DNA of 64,000 bases from an uncultured Desulfomonile sp. (GTDB taxonomy: Bacteria > Desulfobacterota > Desulfomonilia > Desulfomonilales > Desulfomonilaceae). This document shows, piece after piece, positions 34,535 through 43,331 of the stretch; the stretch's first letter is position 1; each line of letters starts with the position of its first letter. The translations under genes were made by a program, and so were the position numbers. The stretch covers positions 170,685 to 234,684 of the forward strand of contig CAJBEZ010000036.1 of the NCBI GenBank assembly GCA_903952205.1. The letters are read 5' to 3'. The notes under the pieces were generated by a model, which did not search any database, was not told the DNA's origin, and was given only the letters and a program-made list of their open reading frames with translations.

Positions 34535-34560
34535 AAAACCCTCCTCACGGAGGGTTTTTT
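34535..34560 (+). terminator. Rho-independent terminator after the beta-barrel gene
   Basis: AAAACCCTCC and GGAGGGTTTT pair around a TCAC loop, with the T run completing the signal, 30 bases after the stop at 34504. Confidence 0.9.
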
Positions 34561-34657
34561 GCTTTTTCCATCACAAAACTTACTGATTGTTTAATGTCGT
34601 TTCTGGGCTAACTATTTTATTGATGACTCTGAAGAGACAAAGGGTAGGAACATTTTC

Positions 34658-35332
34658 ATGAGCGCGCTTGATGAATATACAGTATGGACGGAGCGCGAAA
34701 AGATGGGCAAGAATGCTGAGGCTCTTGAAAGCTTTTATCAGGAATTGATCGCCAGAATTCAGCGGGTTGACCCAATTACGCTGGCAGAAACTGCGGAAGT
34801 CCAGTACAGGGGTGGGGATGGCATTCCTCGTCTGGTCATTCCTTTTCTGACCAGTTGGTTCACTCTGGATCTCATACCCTACAGACTGCGAGCTGAACAC
34901 CAGCTTTTCGACACACTGACAATGAAGGTCCTTGTCCTCCAGTACCTGATTACCGCTGCGGAGAATCAGGGATCCGCCGTCCGAGTAATGAATCAGTGGA
35001 TAGATTCGCGATCACTCCAACACGGGGCCGTCCTGGGGGCTCACTTTGCAAAATCAACGATGGAATTACTAAGTTCCTTTTTTGCCGCCGGACGCGATAC
35101 CGTGCTCGCCCGCACATTGAAATGGGGAGGCAGACCAAACGATTTGGGTGATTCGGCTTTTACCTTCTACATCTTTCCACGTCTGCCTGTAGCCTTCATA
35201 CACTGGAAAGAAGATGAGGAATTCCCTGCTTACAGCAAGATACTCTACGATGTGTCAGCAAGTAATTATATGCCTGTTCACGGACTCACAGCTTTGACAG
35301 ACTTTCTTATCCATCGCTTGTCGGAAGATTAG
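34658..35332 (+). CDS. DUF3786 family protein
   Basis: The 224-residue cytoplasmic protein matches DUF3786 by its C-terminal block: WGGRPNDLGDSAFTFYIFPR, LPVAFIHWKEDEEFPAYSKIL and ASNYMPVHGLTALTDFLI. An N-terminal helical region with YRGGDGIPRLVIPFL is also typical. The family is common in anaerobes, including sulfate reducers and acetogens, sometimes near corrinoid proteins; its function is not established. It stands alone here: terminator before it, convergent TPR gene after it. The ribosome site (AGGAA) is moderate. Confidence 0.82.
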   Translation: MSALDEYTVWTEREKMGKNAEALESFYQELIARIQRVDPITLAETAEVQYRGGDGIPRLVIPFLTSWFTLDLIPYRLRAEHQLFDTLTMKVLVLQYLITAAENQGSAVRVMNQWIDSRSLQHGAVLGAHFAKSTMELLSSFFAAGRDTVLARTLKWGGRPNDLGDSAFTFYIFPRLPVAFIHWKEDEEFPAYSKILYDVSASNYMPVHGLTALTDFLIHRLSED

Positions 35333-35427
35333 CCTACTCGATCAATCCCTGTCGTAGGCTTTGGCATGGTTATCAGCAATTTGAGTTTGGGGAAAGTTCG
35401 ACGAGATATCCCGTCAAGCAACCCCGA

Positions 35428-36087
35428 TTACTTCTTTTCCGTCGTGGCGTCCGAAGTGGCTAATTTTTCTTCCAGTTGGGTTACCCACGGTTTGATCATC
35501 ACAGCGTGTGGACTGTCTGGGGCTTTCTCCAAGAAATCTTTCCACACTCTTAACGCACCTGAAAGATCCTTTTTGTCATCTCTCAGCACAATTCCTAGAT
35601 TGAACATCGCAATCGTTTGCCCTGGATCAATTTTCAACGCCTTTTGAAAAAGCTCTATGGATTCATCCGATTTCCCCATGCGTCGGTATGCTACAGCTTT
35701 GTCGGTAAGAACTTCCGCATTACCCGGATCAATCTGTAGAGCCTTGTCGTAAGCCTCTACAGAATTGGGATATTCCCCGATGTCAAAGTAGTCGTTGCCG
35801 AGCTGGATCAATGCCTCAATATTGTCCGGATTAGCTTTTAGCATTCGCTCAATCCCGGCTATACGGTTCCTGATTTCATCCTTAGGATTTGATTCCTTGC
35901 TTTGCTTTTCCTTCTGGGGGCCTACTCCAGTGAAATCCAGTTTCCATGCTGAAATTCCTATACCGGTTATTACTCCGGCTATGAATATTAGAAGTATCCC
36001 TATCAACGATCCAGTTTTCTTCACTTTATCACTCCATTCAAAATCATCCAGAGATTTCTGTGAATCCTCTAATTCGAAACTCTTCAT
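35428..36087 (-). CDS. membrane-anchored TPR protein
   Basis: The 219-residue protein has a short N-terminal tail, one membrane helix (about residues 29-50, LIGILLIFIAGVITGIG) and then at least three tetratricopeptide repeats: IEALIQLGNDYFDIGEYPNS, AEVLTDKAVAYRRMGKSDES and TIAMFNLGIVLRDDKKD. A final helix with WKDFLEKAPDSP resembles a fourth, incomplete repeat. Such proteins scaffold complexes at the periplasmic face of the inner membrane. It resembles the CcmH/NrfG-like TPR proteins of deltaproteobacteria. Divergent from the AICAR transformylase gene. Confidence 0.85.
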   Translation of the reverse strand: MKSFELEDSQKSLDDFEWSDKVKKTGSLIGILLIFIAGVITGIGISAWKLDFTGVGPQKEKQSKESNPKDEIRNRIAGIERMLKANPDNIEALIQLGNDYFDIGEYPNSVEAYDKALQIDPGNAEVLTDKAVAYRRMGKSDESIELFQKALKIDPGQTIAMFNLGIVLRDDKKDLSGALRVWKDFLEKAPDSPHAVMIKPWVTQLEEKLATSDATTEKK

Positions 36088-36250
36088 TGATAATTATATA
36101 TGACAGCACACGATTAGTGATAGAATAGTAGTCTCATGTCAATAGTCTTGGCAATTTTGTTTCTTATATTCACACGACCCAGCTTCTCATATTTTCTGGA
36201 TTCTCGTCGTAATTGACAGAAAGTCTTGCTGTAAGATTCGGAGGTAGCCC

Positions 36251-37516
36251 ATGGATGATTTCAAACGACAGTACAGGATAGTAATGGATGACCATTTTCC
36301 AGAAGAATTGACTATCTCTTTTGGTTCCCAATCGTTGCGTTACAGGAAAAAATCCTGGAAAATCCCAGATTCAAACGGCGCGTTGGTGGAAAAAGGTCTG
36401 AGGTATGGCGAAAACCCTGGCCAGGAAGCAGCCTTGTACGAACTGATATCGGGTAATCTGGAATTGGGCGGGGCCAAGTTTATCAGCCCTGGGTCCAGTC
36501 TCGTTAGTGGCATAACTGAAGAGAACATGATTCAGGCCGGAAAACATCCTGGTAAGACTAACCTTACAGACGTTGACAACGCCTTAAATATCCTGAAGTT
36601 TTTGATGGACGAGCCCGCTTGCGCTATCATGAAGCATAACAATCCTTCAGGGGTTGCTCAACGGGGTTCATTGGCCGAAGCCTACCATAGCGCTAACATG
36701 GCGGACAGAATAGCCGCATTCGGTGGCGCGGCTGTATTCAACCGTTCCATAGACATGGAAACCGCTGAACTCGTAGCGGAAAATTATCTGGAGGTTGTCG
36801 CTGCTCCTGATTTTGAAGATGGAGTGGTTGAAGTTCTGGCTCGACGAAAAAATCTTAGAATTTTATCCATTCCCGGAATAAACAACTTGGAGACTTACAG
36901 ACCCCAGAGATTTGTGGATTTCAAATCACTCATGGATGGGGGAATAATCATTCAGCAGTCACCGATCAATTCGATTGGTTCTTCAGAAGATTTTAAGCCT
37001 GCCGAAGCCACATACAAAGGAATCAGATATTTTGTTGAGCGGCAACCAACAACACGCGAAATCAATGACATGATTTTCGGTTGGGCCGTAGAACAAGGTG
37101 TAACTTCAAATTCGGTCCTGTACGTGAAAGACGGCTGCACTGTAGGAATAGGGACTGGCGAGCAGGATCGGGTGGGAGTCGCCGAACTTGCGGTAATAAA
37201 GGCTCAGATTAAATACAGGGACCGGATATGTTTCGAGCGTTATGGCAAACCATTTAACGAAGTTGAGGAAACGGACATCATGGCTGAACTTGATCATGAC
37301 ATGAGAGAGGCCGGAGCCGGACTCATTGGTTCTGTGATGGTTTCAGACGCGTTTTTTCCGTTCAGAGACGGAGTTGATGTCGGTATCAGGGCCGGAGTTT
37401 CAGCCATAGTCCAGCCCGGGGGCTCCGACAGGGATTATGAGAGCATCCAGGCATGTAATGAAGCTCAACCCCAGGTAACGATGATGTATACGGGACAGCG
37501 GGCCTTCAAACACTGA
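36251..37516 (+). CDS. purH: stand-alone AICAR transformylase (PurH C-terminal domain type)
   Basis: The 421-residue protein covers the AICAR formyltransferase half of PurH. It has LRYGENPGQEAALYE, CAIMKHNNPSGVAQ (the catalytic Lys-His pair), ADRIAAFGGAAVFNRS, and the C-terminal VSDAFFPFRDGVD and ISAIVQPGGS. The IMP cyclohydrolase domain (MGS-like, about 200 residues) that normally precedes it is missing; only about 50 unrelated residues come before YGENPGQ. It makes FAICAR in purine synthesis, and cyclisation to IMP must be done elsewhere. CGGAGG precedes the ATG. purC is 9 kb downstream in the window, on the same strand but not in the same operon. Confidence 0.92.
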   Translation: MDDFKRQYRIVMDDHFPEELTISFGSQSLRYRKKSWKIPDSNGALVEKGLRYGENPGQEAALYELISGNLELGGAKFISPGSSLVSGITEENMIQAGKHPGKTNLTDVDNALNILKFLMDEPACAIMKHNNPSGVAQRGSLAEAYHSANMADRIAAFGGAAVFNRSIDMETAELVAENYLEVVAAPDFEDGVVEVLARRKNLRILSIPGINNLETYRPQRFVDFKSLMDGGIIIQQSPINSIGSSEDFKPAEATYKGIRYFVERQPTTREINDMIFGWAVEQGVTSNSVLYVKDGCTVGIGTGEQDRVGVAELAVIKAQIKYRDRICFERYGKPFNEVEETDIMAELDHDMREAGAGLIGSVMVSDAFFPFRDGVDVGIRAGVSAIVQPGGSDRDYESIQACNEAQPQVTMMYTGQRAFKH

Positions 37517-37558
37517 TATATTCTATCTCACTTTTGATGTGTCTTTTTGGGAGTCCAG

Positions 37559-38248
37559 ATGAAGTTAAAACCATGGTCATTCTTTGTACTGATTTTCTTT
37601 TGGTTTTCTTCAGCCTATGCCTTAGATACTGATTTTTCGTCGGCCAATGATAAATTTGGGGCTTGTGTCATTGCCTTGAAACAAATATCCGAAATTCCCG
37701 ACAGTCATATTCCAAAGGAGTTGTTTCGGCGAGCACGGGGTTTGGGTATATTTCCCGGGATCATCAACATCGGCGCTTTGGTCGGGATTGAATTGGGAAA
37801 AGGCGTCATCTTGAGACATGATGAAAATTCATCGAATTGGACAAATCCCGCATTTTTCACATTCCGGAGTGGAAGCGTAGGATTTCAGTTAGGGGCCCAG
37901 TCTGTAGACCTTTTTCTACTCTTCATGGATGAAGGAGCAATCCAACGACTTCTGGAAGAGAATTTTATTCTTGGAGTAGACGCATCCATTAGCGCTGGGC
38001 CGATAGGACGCGATAGATCCTTCGATACAAATTTAAGGCTGGAATCCCAGATATTGTCTTATTCAAAGGCTAGAGGGCTATTTGTAGGCCTTTCTTTCAC
38101 CGGAGGGATTATCCAACCGGACAATCAGGCCAATGAATCTTTTCACGGTAAACATGTTTCTGTTCAGGATATCCTGTATGATAACGCTGGAGTACAATCA
38201 GACAACTCTCGAACCCTGCTCGAAATCGTTAATAGCATGGCAAAGTGA
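37559..38248 (+). CDS. SYLF-domain (Ysc84) lipid-binding exported protein
   Basis: The start is the ATG at 37559 (MKLKPWSFFVLIFF); a TTG at 37547 would spoil the signal peptide. The 229-residue protein has a signal peptide ending SAYA-LDTD. The SYLF fold follows: IPKELFRRARGLGIFPGIIN, GALVGIELGKGVILRHD, WTNPAFFTFRSGSVGFQLGA, and AGPIGRDRSFDTN with RGLFVGLSFTGGIIQPD. SYLF proteins bind lipids or phosphoinositides in eukaryotes; bacterial roles are unclear. The partial gene at 1-203 is a paralogue. It lies 42 bases after the AICAR transformylase. Confidence 0.93.
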   Translation: MKLKPWSFFVLIFFWFSSAYALDTDFSSANDKFGACVIALKQISEIPDSHIPKELFRRARGLGIFPGIINIGALVGIELGKGVILRHDENSSNWTNPAFFTFRSGSVGFQLGAQSVDLFLLFMDEGAIQRLLEENFILGVDASISAGPIGRDRSFDTNLRLESQILSYSKARGLFVGLSFTGGIIQPDNQANESFHGKHVSVQDILYDNAGVQSDNSRTLLEIVNSMAK

Positions 38249-38292
38249 TTCATCAACAGTATTAATAGTACCCTTAGAGATTGTTCTCATTC

Positions 38293-38925
38293 TCATTTCT
38301 TTTTGTCGCCCGGCTTGGAACCTGCTTGTTTTAGGTCCTGTTCATTCAACTTAAGATAGTTTTCGGCCTTTTGTATCAGATTCTTAAGATCTGGAGCCGA
38401 CAGAGTCTGAAGGTAATCAATTTCACCCTGAATATCCTTAAGTATGTGGGCAAGTTTTGCCTGACGCTCTTCAATGGTAAGGAGAGTCTCGGCGAGATCC
38501 TGCGACCGTGCGGAAGACTGGAATGAACTACTCTTCGTCATCAACCATATCGCCAGTGGAAAACCCAGAGCGATCAGAATCAACAGCGCAACCATGACTT
38601 TTAAATATTTGAAAACTTCGAAACTCACCAGTTTATTAAAATAACTACGATCTTCGGCTTTCTCTCCTGTGACCCTAATCGATTCCAGAGTTTTTTCAAT
38701 CTTTTCGAACCTGTTTTCGATCGACGCGGAAGAGGGATCCTGGCTCTGAACAATTCTGGTCGACCCCTGGTTCACTGAATTATCATCTACAGCTAACAAT
38801 GGAGATATGGTGATCACACAAAGTGTTCCAATCGAAGCCAGCAATATCAAAAGAACGCGCCATTGGGATGACATTATTCTTTTATTTCTCTTCCTTACTC
38901 CCAAAGCGGGTATTCTAGAAACCAT
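38293..38925 (-). CDS. hypothetical coiled-coil membrane protein
   Basis: The 210-residue protein starts with ACGGAGG upstream of its ATG. It has an N-terminal hydrophobic helix (around residues 22-43, a signal anchor or signal peptide), a polar region with a predicted coiled coil (IENRFEKIEKTLESI), a second membrane helix (about 106-128, LKVMVALLILIALGFPLAIWL) and a C-terminal coiled coil (LTIEERQAKLAHILKDIQ). No family is recognised. It follows the SPT/KBL/BioF-type gene by 13 bases and shares its promoter, so it may support that enzyme or its lipid product at the membrane. Confidence 0.75.
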   Translation of the reverse strand: MVSRIPALGVRKRNKRIMSSQWRVLLILLASIGTLCVITISPLLAVDDNSVNQGSTRIVQSQDPSSASIENRFEKIEKTLESIRVTGEKAEDRSYFNKLVSFEVFKYLKVMVALLILIALGFPLAIWLMTKSSSFQSSARSQDLAETLLTIEERQAKLAHILKDIQGEIDYLQTLSAPDLKNLIQKAENYLKLNEQDLKQAGSKPGDKKK

Positions 38926-38938
38926 TCCCGTGCCTCCG

Positions 38939-40126
38939 TTAACTTATCAATCCTATCTGTTTACCAATGCGCCCACAAATTTCCGCTACCGTCTCAAGGT
39001 CATCAAGCGAATGAGTCGCCATCAGGCACATCCGAATCCTTTGTCCTCCAGGCGGCACTGCCGGGGAGATGACACAATTGGTAAAAATCCCTTCATCAAA
39101 TAAGAGACGCCAGAAAATAGCCGCTCTGGCATCATCCCCTACAATCATCGGCACGATAGGGGTTTCGGTGGGACCCGTATCAAACCCCAAATCGACTATC
39201 CGTTTCATAAGGAATCTTGTATTTATCCAAAGTTGTTCAAGAATCTCAGGTTCAGTCTTGATAACATCCAGGGCGGCTTGAGCGGCGGCAATCGATGAAG
39301 GAGGCATAGACGCCGAAAATATCAGCGCTCTCGAATTGTGCCTGATATAATTTATGACTGAGGCGTCGCCCGCAATAAAACCTCCAAGAGAGGCCAGAGA
39401 CTTACTGAACGTTCCCATGACAAGGTCCACTTGATCCGTCAAGTTGAAATGCTCCAGCGTTCCCCTTCCTGTTTTGCCAAGAACTCCTATGCCATGAGCG
39501 TCATCAAGCATTATTCTCGCCCCGTATTCTTTGGCCACTGACACAAGTTCCGGTAAAGGGGCAATGTCTCCTTCCATGCTGTAGACCCCATCTACAATGA
39601 CCAGTATCCCATCTGAATCGGCGCTTGCCTCAAGATTTTTCCTTAGCGATTCCGGGTCGTTGTGACGAAACCGCCTTACCTTGCCGAAAGAAAGCCTAAC
39701 GCCTTCCAGAATACTGGCGTGAACAAGTCTGTCTACAATTACCGTGTCATTCCGTGACAACAGTGGCGCTATTGCGCCCTGATTGGTCAAGAACCCGGTC
39801 GTAAAAACTTGGGCGGATTCCTTTCCCACAAATTCACAGAGAGAGGCTTCCAACTGCTCGTGCATCTCCAGGGTACCGTTCAGAAACCTTGAACCTGAGC
39901 AACTGGTGCCATTCATCTCCAAAGCCTTCATCGCAGCTTCTTTGACTTTGGGATGAGTTGTCAATCCAAGATAGTTATTTGAACCAACCATTATCATGTC
40001 GCGTCCGTTTACAACGACATGAGGCCCATTCAAAGCGGAGATTGCCTTAAAATAGGGGTAAAACCCAAGCTCAATCGCTTCCTTTTCTCGTTTGAAGGAG
40101 TAACACTTTTCAAAAAGATCTTTCAT
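38939..40126 (-). CDS. PLP-dependent alpha-oxoamine synthase (SPT/KBL/BioF family)
   Basis: The 395-residue enzyme condenses an amino acid with an acyl-CoA or acyl-ACP. It has FYPYFKAISALNGPHV, NYLGLTTHPKVKEAA, GSRFLNGTLEMHEQLE, LDDAHGIGVLG and the PLP lysine in MGTFSKSLASLGGFIAGD. The TFSKSxASxGGF form and the FYPYF start resemble bacterial serine palmitoyltransferases more than KBL or BioF, though I cannot exclude the latter. If SPT, it makes 3-ketosphinganine for ceramides. No biotin genes and no threonine dehydrogenase gene are nearby. It heads a two-gene operon with the coiled-coil protein, under a promoter at 40223. Confidence 0.85.
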   Translation of the reverse strand: MKDLFEKCYSFKREKEAIELGFYPYFKAISALNGPHVVVNGRDMIMVGSNNYLGLTTHPKVKEAAMKALEMNGTSCSGSRFLNGTLEMHEQLEASLCEFVGKESAQVFTTGFLTNQGAIAPLLSRNDTVIVDRLVHASILEGVRLSFGKVRRFRHNDPESLRKNLEASADSDGILVIVDGVYSMEGDIAPLPELVSVAKEYGARIMLDDAHGIGVLGKTGRGTLEHFNLTDQVDLVMGTFSKSLASLGGFIAGDASVINYIRHNSRALIFSASMPPSSIAAAQAALDVIKTEPEILEQLWINTRFLMKRIVDLGFDTGPTETPIVPMIVGDDARAAIFWRLLFDEGIFTNCVISPAVPPGGQRIRMCLMATHSLDDLETVAEICGRIGKQIGLIS

Positions 40127-40222
40127 TTTTACGCGCCTGCACGAAAGGCAACAAACTCTAAAGAGATTCCTGTCTCCCGCTTTATCCTATCAACACAAAC
40201 CATTTCACAGGAAACCGTACAC

Positions 40223-40252
40223 ATTGTACTCGTCATTGCATGATTACGTCAA
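40223..40252 (-). promoter_or_regulatory. promoter of the SPT-like operon
   Basis: On the minus strand TTGACG (40252-40247), an 18-base spacer and TACAAT (40228-40223), each 5/6 to consensus. It leaves a leader of about 90 bases before the start at 40126. Confidence 0.55.
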
Positions 40253-40299
40253 GAACATCAACTCTACTAATCGAAATCCCAAGCTAACTGTGGAAAGTC

Positions 40300-40333
40300 A
40301 AAAAAAACGATCACCAGCCTTAAGCCGGTGATC
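40300..40333 (-). terminator. Rho-independent terminator of sat
   Basis: On the minus strand CGATCACCGGC, a TTAA loop and GGCTGGTGATCG form an 11-bp stem with one G-U pair, followed by a run of eight Ts. It lies 42 bases after the sat stop and separates sat from the SPT-like operon. Confidence 0.92.
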
Positions 40334-40374
40334 GATGCAATTAAAAGATTTCCTTACTGTGTTGGATGTGGTTG

Positions 40375-41595
40375 TTACTTTTTGACGTCGCCTGTAGCAG
40401 CTCCGTGCAATTTGACTTCAACCTTTTCTTCCAGACCTTGATAGTACTTCTGGAGAATGGCGACAACTTCCGGACGAGAGAATTCAGGCGGCAATTCTCC
40501 ACCTTCTGAAAGCGTTTTACGTACCATCGTTCCAGAGAGAAGCAAACGGTCGGCCTTGCCATGAGGACATGTTCTCATTGAGGCCATACCGCCGCACTTG
40601 AAACAATGGAATGTCCAATCGATATTGAGCGGCTGAAGTTCGAGCGCTCCTTCAGGAATCTTATCAAAGATTGTCTGAGCGTCGAAAGGCCCATAGTAAT
40701 CACCGACACCGGCATGGTCACGACCTACGATAAGATGGCTGCATCCGTAGTTTTGTCGGAAAACGCCGTGAAGAAGAGCTTCCCTGGGGCCGGCATATCT
40801 CATTTCCATTGGATAGCCTTTGGTCACAACGGTGTCTTTCACGAAGTAATTGTCGACAAGCGCATTGATGGCGTCCACTCGAACATCTGCGGGGATATCT
40901 CCGGCTTTTAGCTTTCCAAGCAACTGATGAATAATTATGCCGTCCATTACTTCTACGGCTATCTTGGCAAGAAACTCATGGGACCTGTGCATCGGGTTAC
41001 GTAACTGCAAAGCGGCAATTCGTTTCCAGCCTTTTTCTTCAAATATGGCTCTTGTCTGAGCGGGTGTGCCATAGAGATCGCCATATTCTTCAGGGAATCC
41101 ACCTTCCGTCAAAACCTTGACCGGTCCGGCGAGATTGTACTTTCCCTGAGCCATAACCTTTTGCACACCAGGATGTTCCATATCGTCTGTTGTGAAAACT
41201 TTTTTGCACTCATAAGCTTTGTCGATAGTATACTTTTCAGTCACCTTCATGGTGGCGACCGTATAACCATCATCTGAGTCAACCAGAGCTATCTCATCCC
41301 CTTCTTTAACACTTTCGTCATCAGTTGAAACAGTGATAGGAATAGGCCAAAAGAGCCCATTAGCCATCTTGAATTCGTCGCATACACCCTTCCAATCAGC
41401 TTTGGTCATGAAACCTTCAAGCGGTGTAAAAGCGCCACAACCCATCATTAGGAGATCGCCGGTTTCTCTGGATGAGATCTTGATTTTCTTGAGAGTTTCG
41501 GCTCTTTTCTTCTCCGCTTCTAGCGCTGCGCCTGTTAACATTAAAGGTTTTAATTCCCCACCACCGTGAGGTTTCACCAGCTTGGATTTCGACAT
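40375..41595 (-). CDS. sat: sulfate adenylyltransferase (dissimilatory type)
   Basis: The 406-residue enzyme activates sulfate with ATP to APS, the first step of sulfate respiration. Seen are [17 protein letters not shown] (the nucleotide-binding RNPxHxxHE-like motif), the loop [18 protein letters not shown] and the zinc site with the cysteines in [18 protein letters not shown], followed by [16 protein letters not shown]. Homomeric bacterial Sat has this size. A strong ribosome site AAGGAGG lies 7 bases before the ATG. It is a single-gene unit with its own promoter and terminator; aprAB and qmo are not in the window. Confidence 0.97.
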   Translation of the reverse strand: MSKSKLVKPHGGGELKPLMLTGAALEAEKKRAETLKKIKISSRETGDLLMMGCGAFTPLEGFMTKADWKGVCDEFKMANGLFWPIPITVSTDDESVKEGDEIALVDSDDGYTVATMKVTEKYTIDKAYECKKVFTTDDMEHPGVQKVMAQGKYNLAGPVKVLTEGGFPEEYGDLYGTPAQTRAIFEEKGWKRIAALQLRNPMHRSHEFLAKIAVEVMDGIIIHQLLGKLKAGDIPADVRVDAINALVDNYFVKDTVVTKGYPMEMRYAGPREALLHGVFRQNYGCSHLIVGRDHAGVGDYYGPFDAQTIFDKIPEGALELQPLNIDWTFHCFKCGGMASMRTCPHGKADRLLLSGTMVRKTLSEGGELPPEFSRPEVVAILQKYYQGLEEKVEVKLHGAATGDVKK

Positions 41596-41726
41596 TTGTA
41601 GTCCTCCTTGAACGTTATGCCTTGTTAAAAGCTCTCCCCAAGAACAGATTCAACAATCTAAAGATGACGAATTCTGTGTTCGGGGGTGTCTTTTCGAAGT
41701 TGTGGAAAAAACTGAATTGTTACCTA

Positions 41727-41755
41727 ATAGTAATTGTGAGGGACCTCCTTGTCAA
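41727..41755 (-). promoter_or_regulatory. promoter of sat
   Basis: On the minus strand a perfect TTGACA (41755-41750), a 17-base spacer and TACTAT (41732-41727). The start of transcription would be near 41720, giving an untranslated leader of about 125 bases before the sat ATG at 41595. A GGGACCTCC segment lies in the spacer. Confidence 0.7.
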
Positions 41756-41830
41756 GGAAAAAGCATGAGATTTAGAACTGTTACGCGTTTTGAAGTACGT
41801 TCCGAATGCTGGAAAGCGATTCCATGCGCC

Positions 41831-42073
41831 TCAACATTTACGCGTCTCGCAAACCATGTGCCAATTAGTCATTTTTTCACGGTATGAGTAATCCAGCGTC
41901 TGAACAAATTCTAAACCGCGTCCATTTTTTGTGATCAGACTTTCATTAACCCGAGGAATGTCAAATTTCTTTACAGATTGTAAATAAATTAACGCTAACC
42001 GATCTTCCGGTTCATTAAGACCGATGAGATTGGTTCTTTTGCATGGAGCGTAGATATGATGTTCAGGAATATC
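41831..42073 (-). other. 80-codon coding-like stretch without a start codon
   Basis: Between the M23 gene and sat a minus-strand frame is open for 80 codons (TAA at 42076, stop TGA at 41833-41831) and has no ATG, GTG or TTG before an internal Met near its end. The predicted peptide has protein-like composition, for example EPEDRLALIYLQSVKKFDIP and NGRGLEFVQTLDYSYREK. I do not recognise it. It may be the 3' part of a decayed gene. The rest of the 41596-42104 gap holds the sat promoter and leader and nothing else I can name. A 61-residue plus-strand frame at 41702 is not supported. Confidence 0.3.
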
Positions 42074-42104
42074 TTAGAAGCAATACCTTTGAATCCCAAG
42101 ATCC

Positions 42105-43055
42105 TTATGGCAATTTTGCCGAAATGAGATCAGGAATTTTCCAGTGAGCTAGCACCGGTCCCATTGGGGAGTCGCTAAATCTTTTCGCCACTCTCATTCC
42201 AGCCAATTCTGAAGACGCGAAATAGGCAAGGGGATTGTACATTTGATTGGCAACTCTCACTTCCAGATGGAGGTGTGGGCCTGTAGATCTTCCAGTATTA
42301 CCAACGAGAGCAATTTTTTGACCCCTCTTTATGGACTGACCCGGCTTTACCAAAACTTTCGACAGGTGGGCGTAGTATGTGTACGCTCCACTACCATGTT
42401 CAATGAGAACAGTGTTGCCGTATCTTCTGAAACGTTTCTGGCTTCCCGTAAAGACTATCTTTCCATCAGCGCACGCCAGCACCGGACTGCCGACCGGGGC
42501 TGCTATATCGAGTCCCTTGTGAAAACTTCCCCAGCGAAAACCGAATGGAGATGTCAACAATCCTTGCGGTACTGGGAATTTCAGAAATGGAACGCTCGGA
42601 TGCCGTAGACCGCGTATCGCGCCTGCAACCGCATACCTCGCCTCCGGAGTTTTTACTCCTGCTACTGACTTGATTTGCCCAGGTGATTTTTTTTGTTCCG
42701 AGTCCGGTAATAGTGCGATCGCCGGCAGAAAAATCGTTTCTCCTCCATTCAGTTTGTAAGGAGAATCCAGCCTGTTAACTTTCGCAACTGCCCTGAGATC
42801 CAGTCCATACACATCACATATATGCGCCAGGGTTTCCCCCTTGCCTACTACATGGAACGCCCCTTCCTCATCTGATGAAACCCTGCTTTTGGGGGCATTG
42901 GAATCAGTAGTTTTCCTTGAAAAATCTCCCTCGGACGAGGACCTCAATGCTGTCAAATTTGCGGAGCATCCTGAAAGAAACAGGATGGCAAACGCTAATG
43001 ACCAGAACAATCCAGGATCCACCGACTTGAATTTTTCGATATAACCTTCTGACAT
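42105..43055 (-). CDS. LysM-M23 peptidase lipoprotein (NlpD/EnvC-type)
   Basis: The 316-residue protein, from the ATG at 43055, has a hydrophobic segment ending in the lipobox FLSGC, so it is probably a lipoprotein. A LysM domain (VVGKGETLAHICDVYGLDL to GGETIFLP) binds peptidoglycan. The C-terminal LytM/M23 domain has FHKGLDIAAPVGSPVLA (zinc His and Asp), TVLIEHGSGAYTYYAHLSK and GRSTGPHLHLEV (HxH zinc motif). All zinc ligands are present, so it may be an active endopeptidase rather than only an activator. The promoter lies so close to the start that the mRNA could be nearly leaderless. Confidence 0.92.
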   Translation of the reverse strand: MSEGYIEKFKSVDPGLFWSLAFAILFLSGCSANLTALRSSSEGDFSRKTTDSNAPKSRVSSDEEGAFHVVGKGETLAHICDVYGLDLRAVAKVNRLDSPYKLNGGETIFLPAIALLPDSEQKKSPGQIKSVAGVKTPEARYAVAGAIRGLRHPSVPFLKFPVPQGLLTSPFGFRWGSFHKGLDIAAPVGSPVLACADGKIVFTGSQKRFRRYGNTVLIEHGSGAYTYYAHLSKVLVKPGQSIKRGQKIALVGNTGRSTGPHLHLEVRVANQMYNPLAYFASSELAGMRVAKRFSDSPMGPVLAHWKIPDLISAKLP

Positions 43056-43062
43056 GAGTGCT

Positions 43063-43090
43063 ATTTTATCAAATACCACTGCAAAGTCAA
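43063..43090 (-). promoter_or_regulatory. promoter of the M23 peptidase gene
   Basis: On the minus strand TTGACT (43090-43085), a 16-base spacer and TAAAAT (43068-43063), each 5/6 to consensus. The expected start of transcription falls at or next to the ATG at 43055. Confidence 0.55.
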
Positions 43091-43264
43091 TAAAAACATG
43101 ACGTGATTTATTAATATGTTACGCCAAATTTCGAATATATTACATTATATCTTTTAGCGCCGAAACTATCCGGGCTTTTTTGTATCATTTTGATGTGTAG
43201 CTCAAATAAATCATTGGGTTGGTGGGATTTTCTTGGGGAGAGGACTCATAAACCAAAAATACAA

Positions 43265-43298
43265 AAGAGCCAAAGCAACTTAAGTCACTCTGGCTCTT
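43265..43298 (-). terminator. terminator of the coiled-coil protein gene
   Basis: AAGAGCCA and TGGCTCTT-type arms (43265-43271 and 43292-43298) enclose a 20-base loop, and on the minus strand the second arm is followed by TTGTATTTTT. It is about 35 bases after the stop at 43332. Confidence 0.75.
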
Positions 43299-43331
43299 CC
43301 GTTCAGTTATCGTTTCTGGCAGTCTATTTTA

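Noticed and set aside
41702..41887. 61-residue plus-strand frame upstream of sat
   Set aside because: It spans the minus-strand sat promoter, lacks a ribosome site and matches no family.
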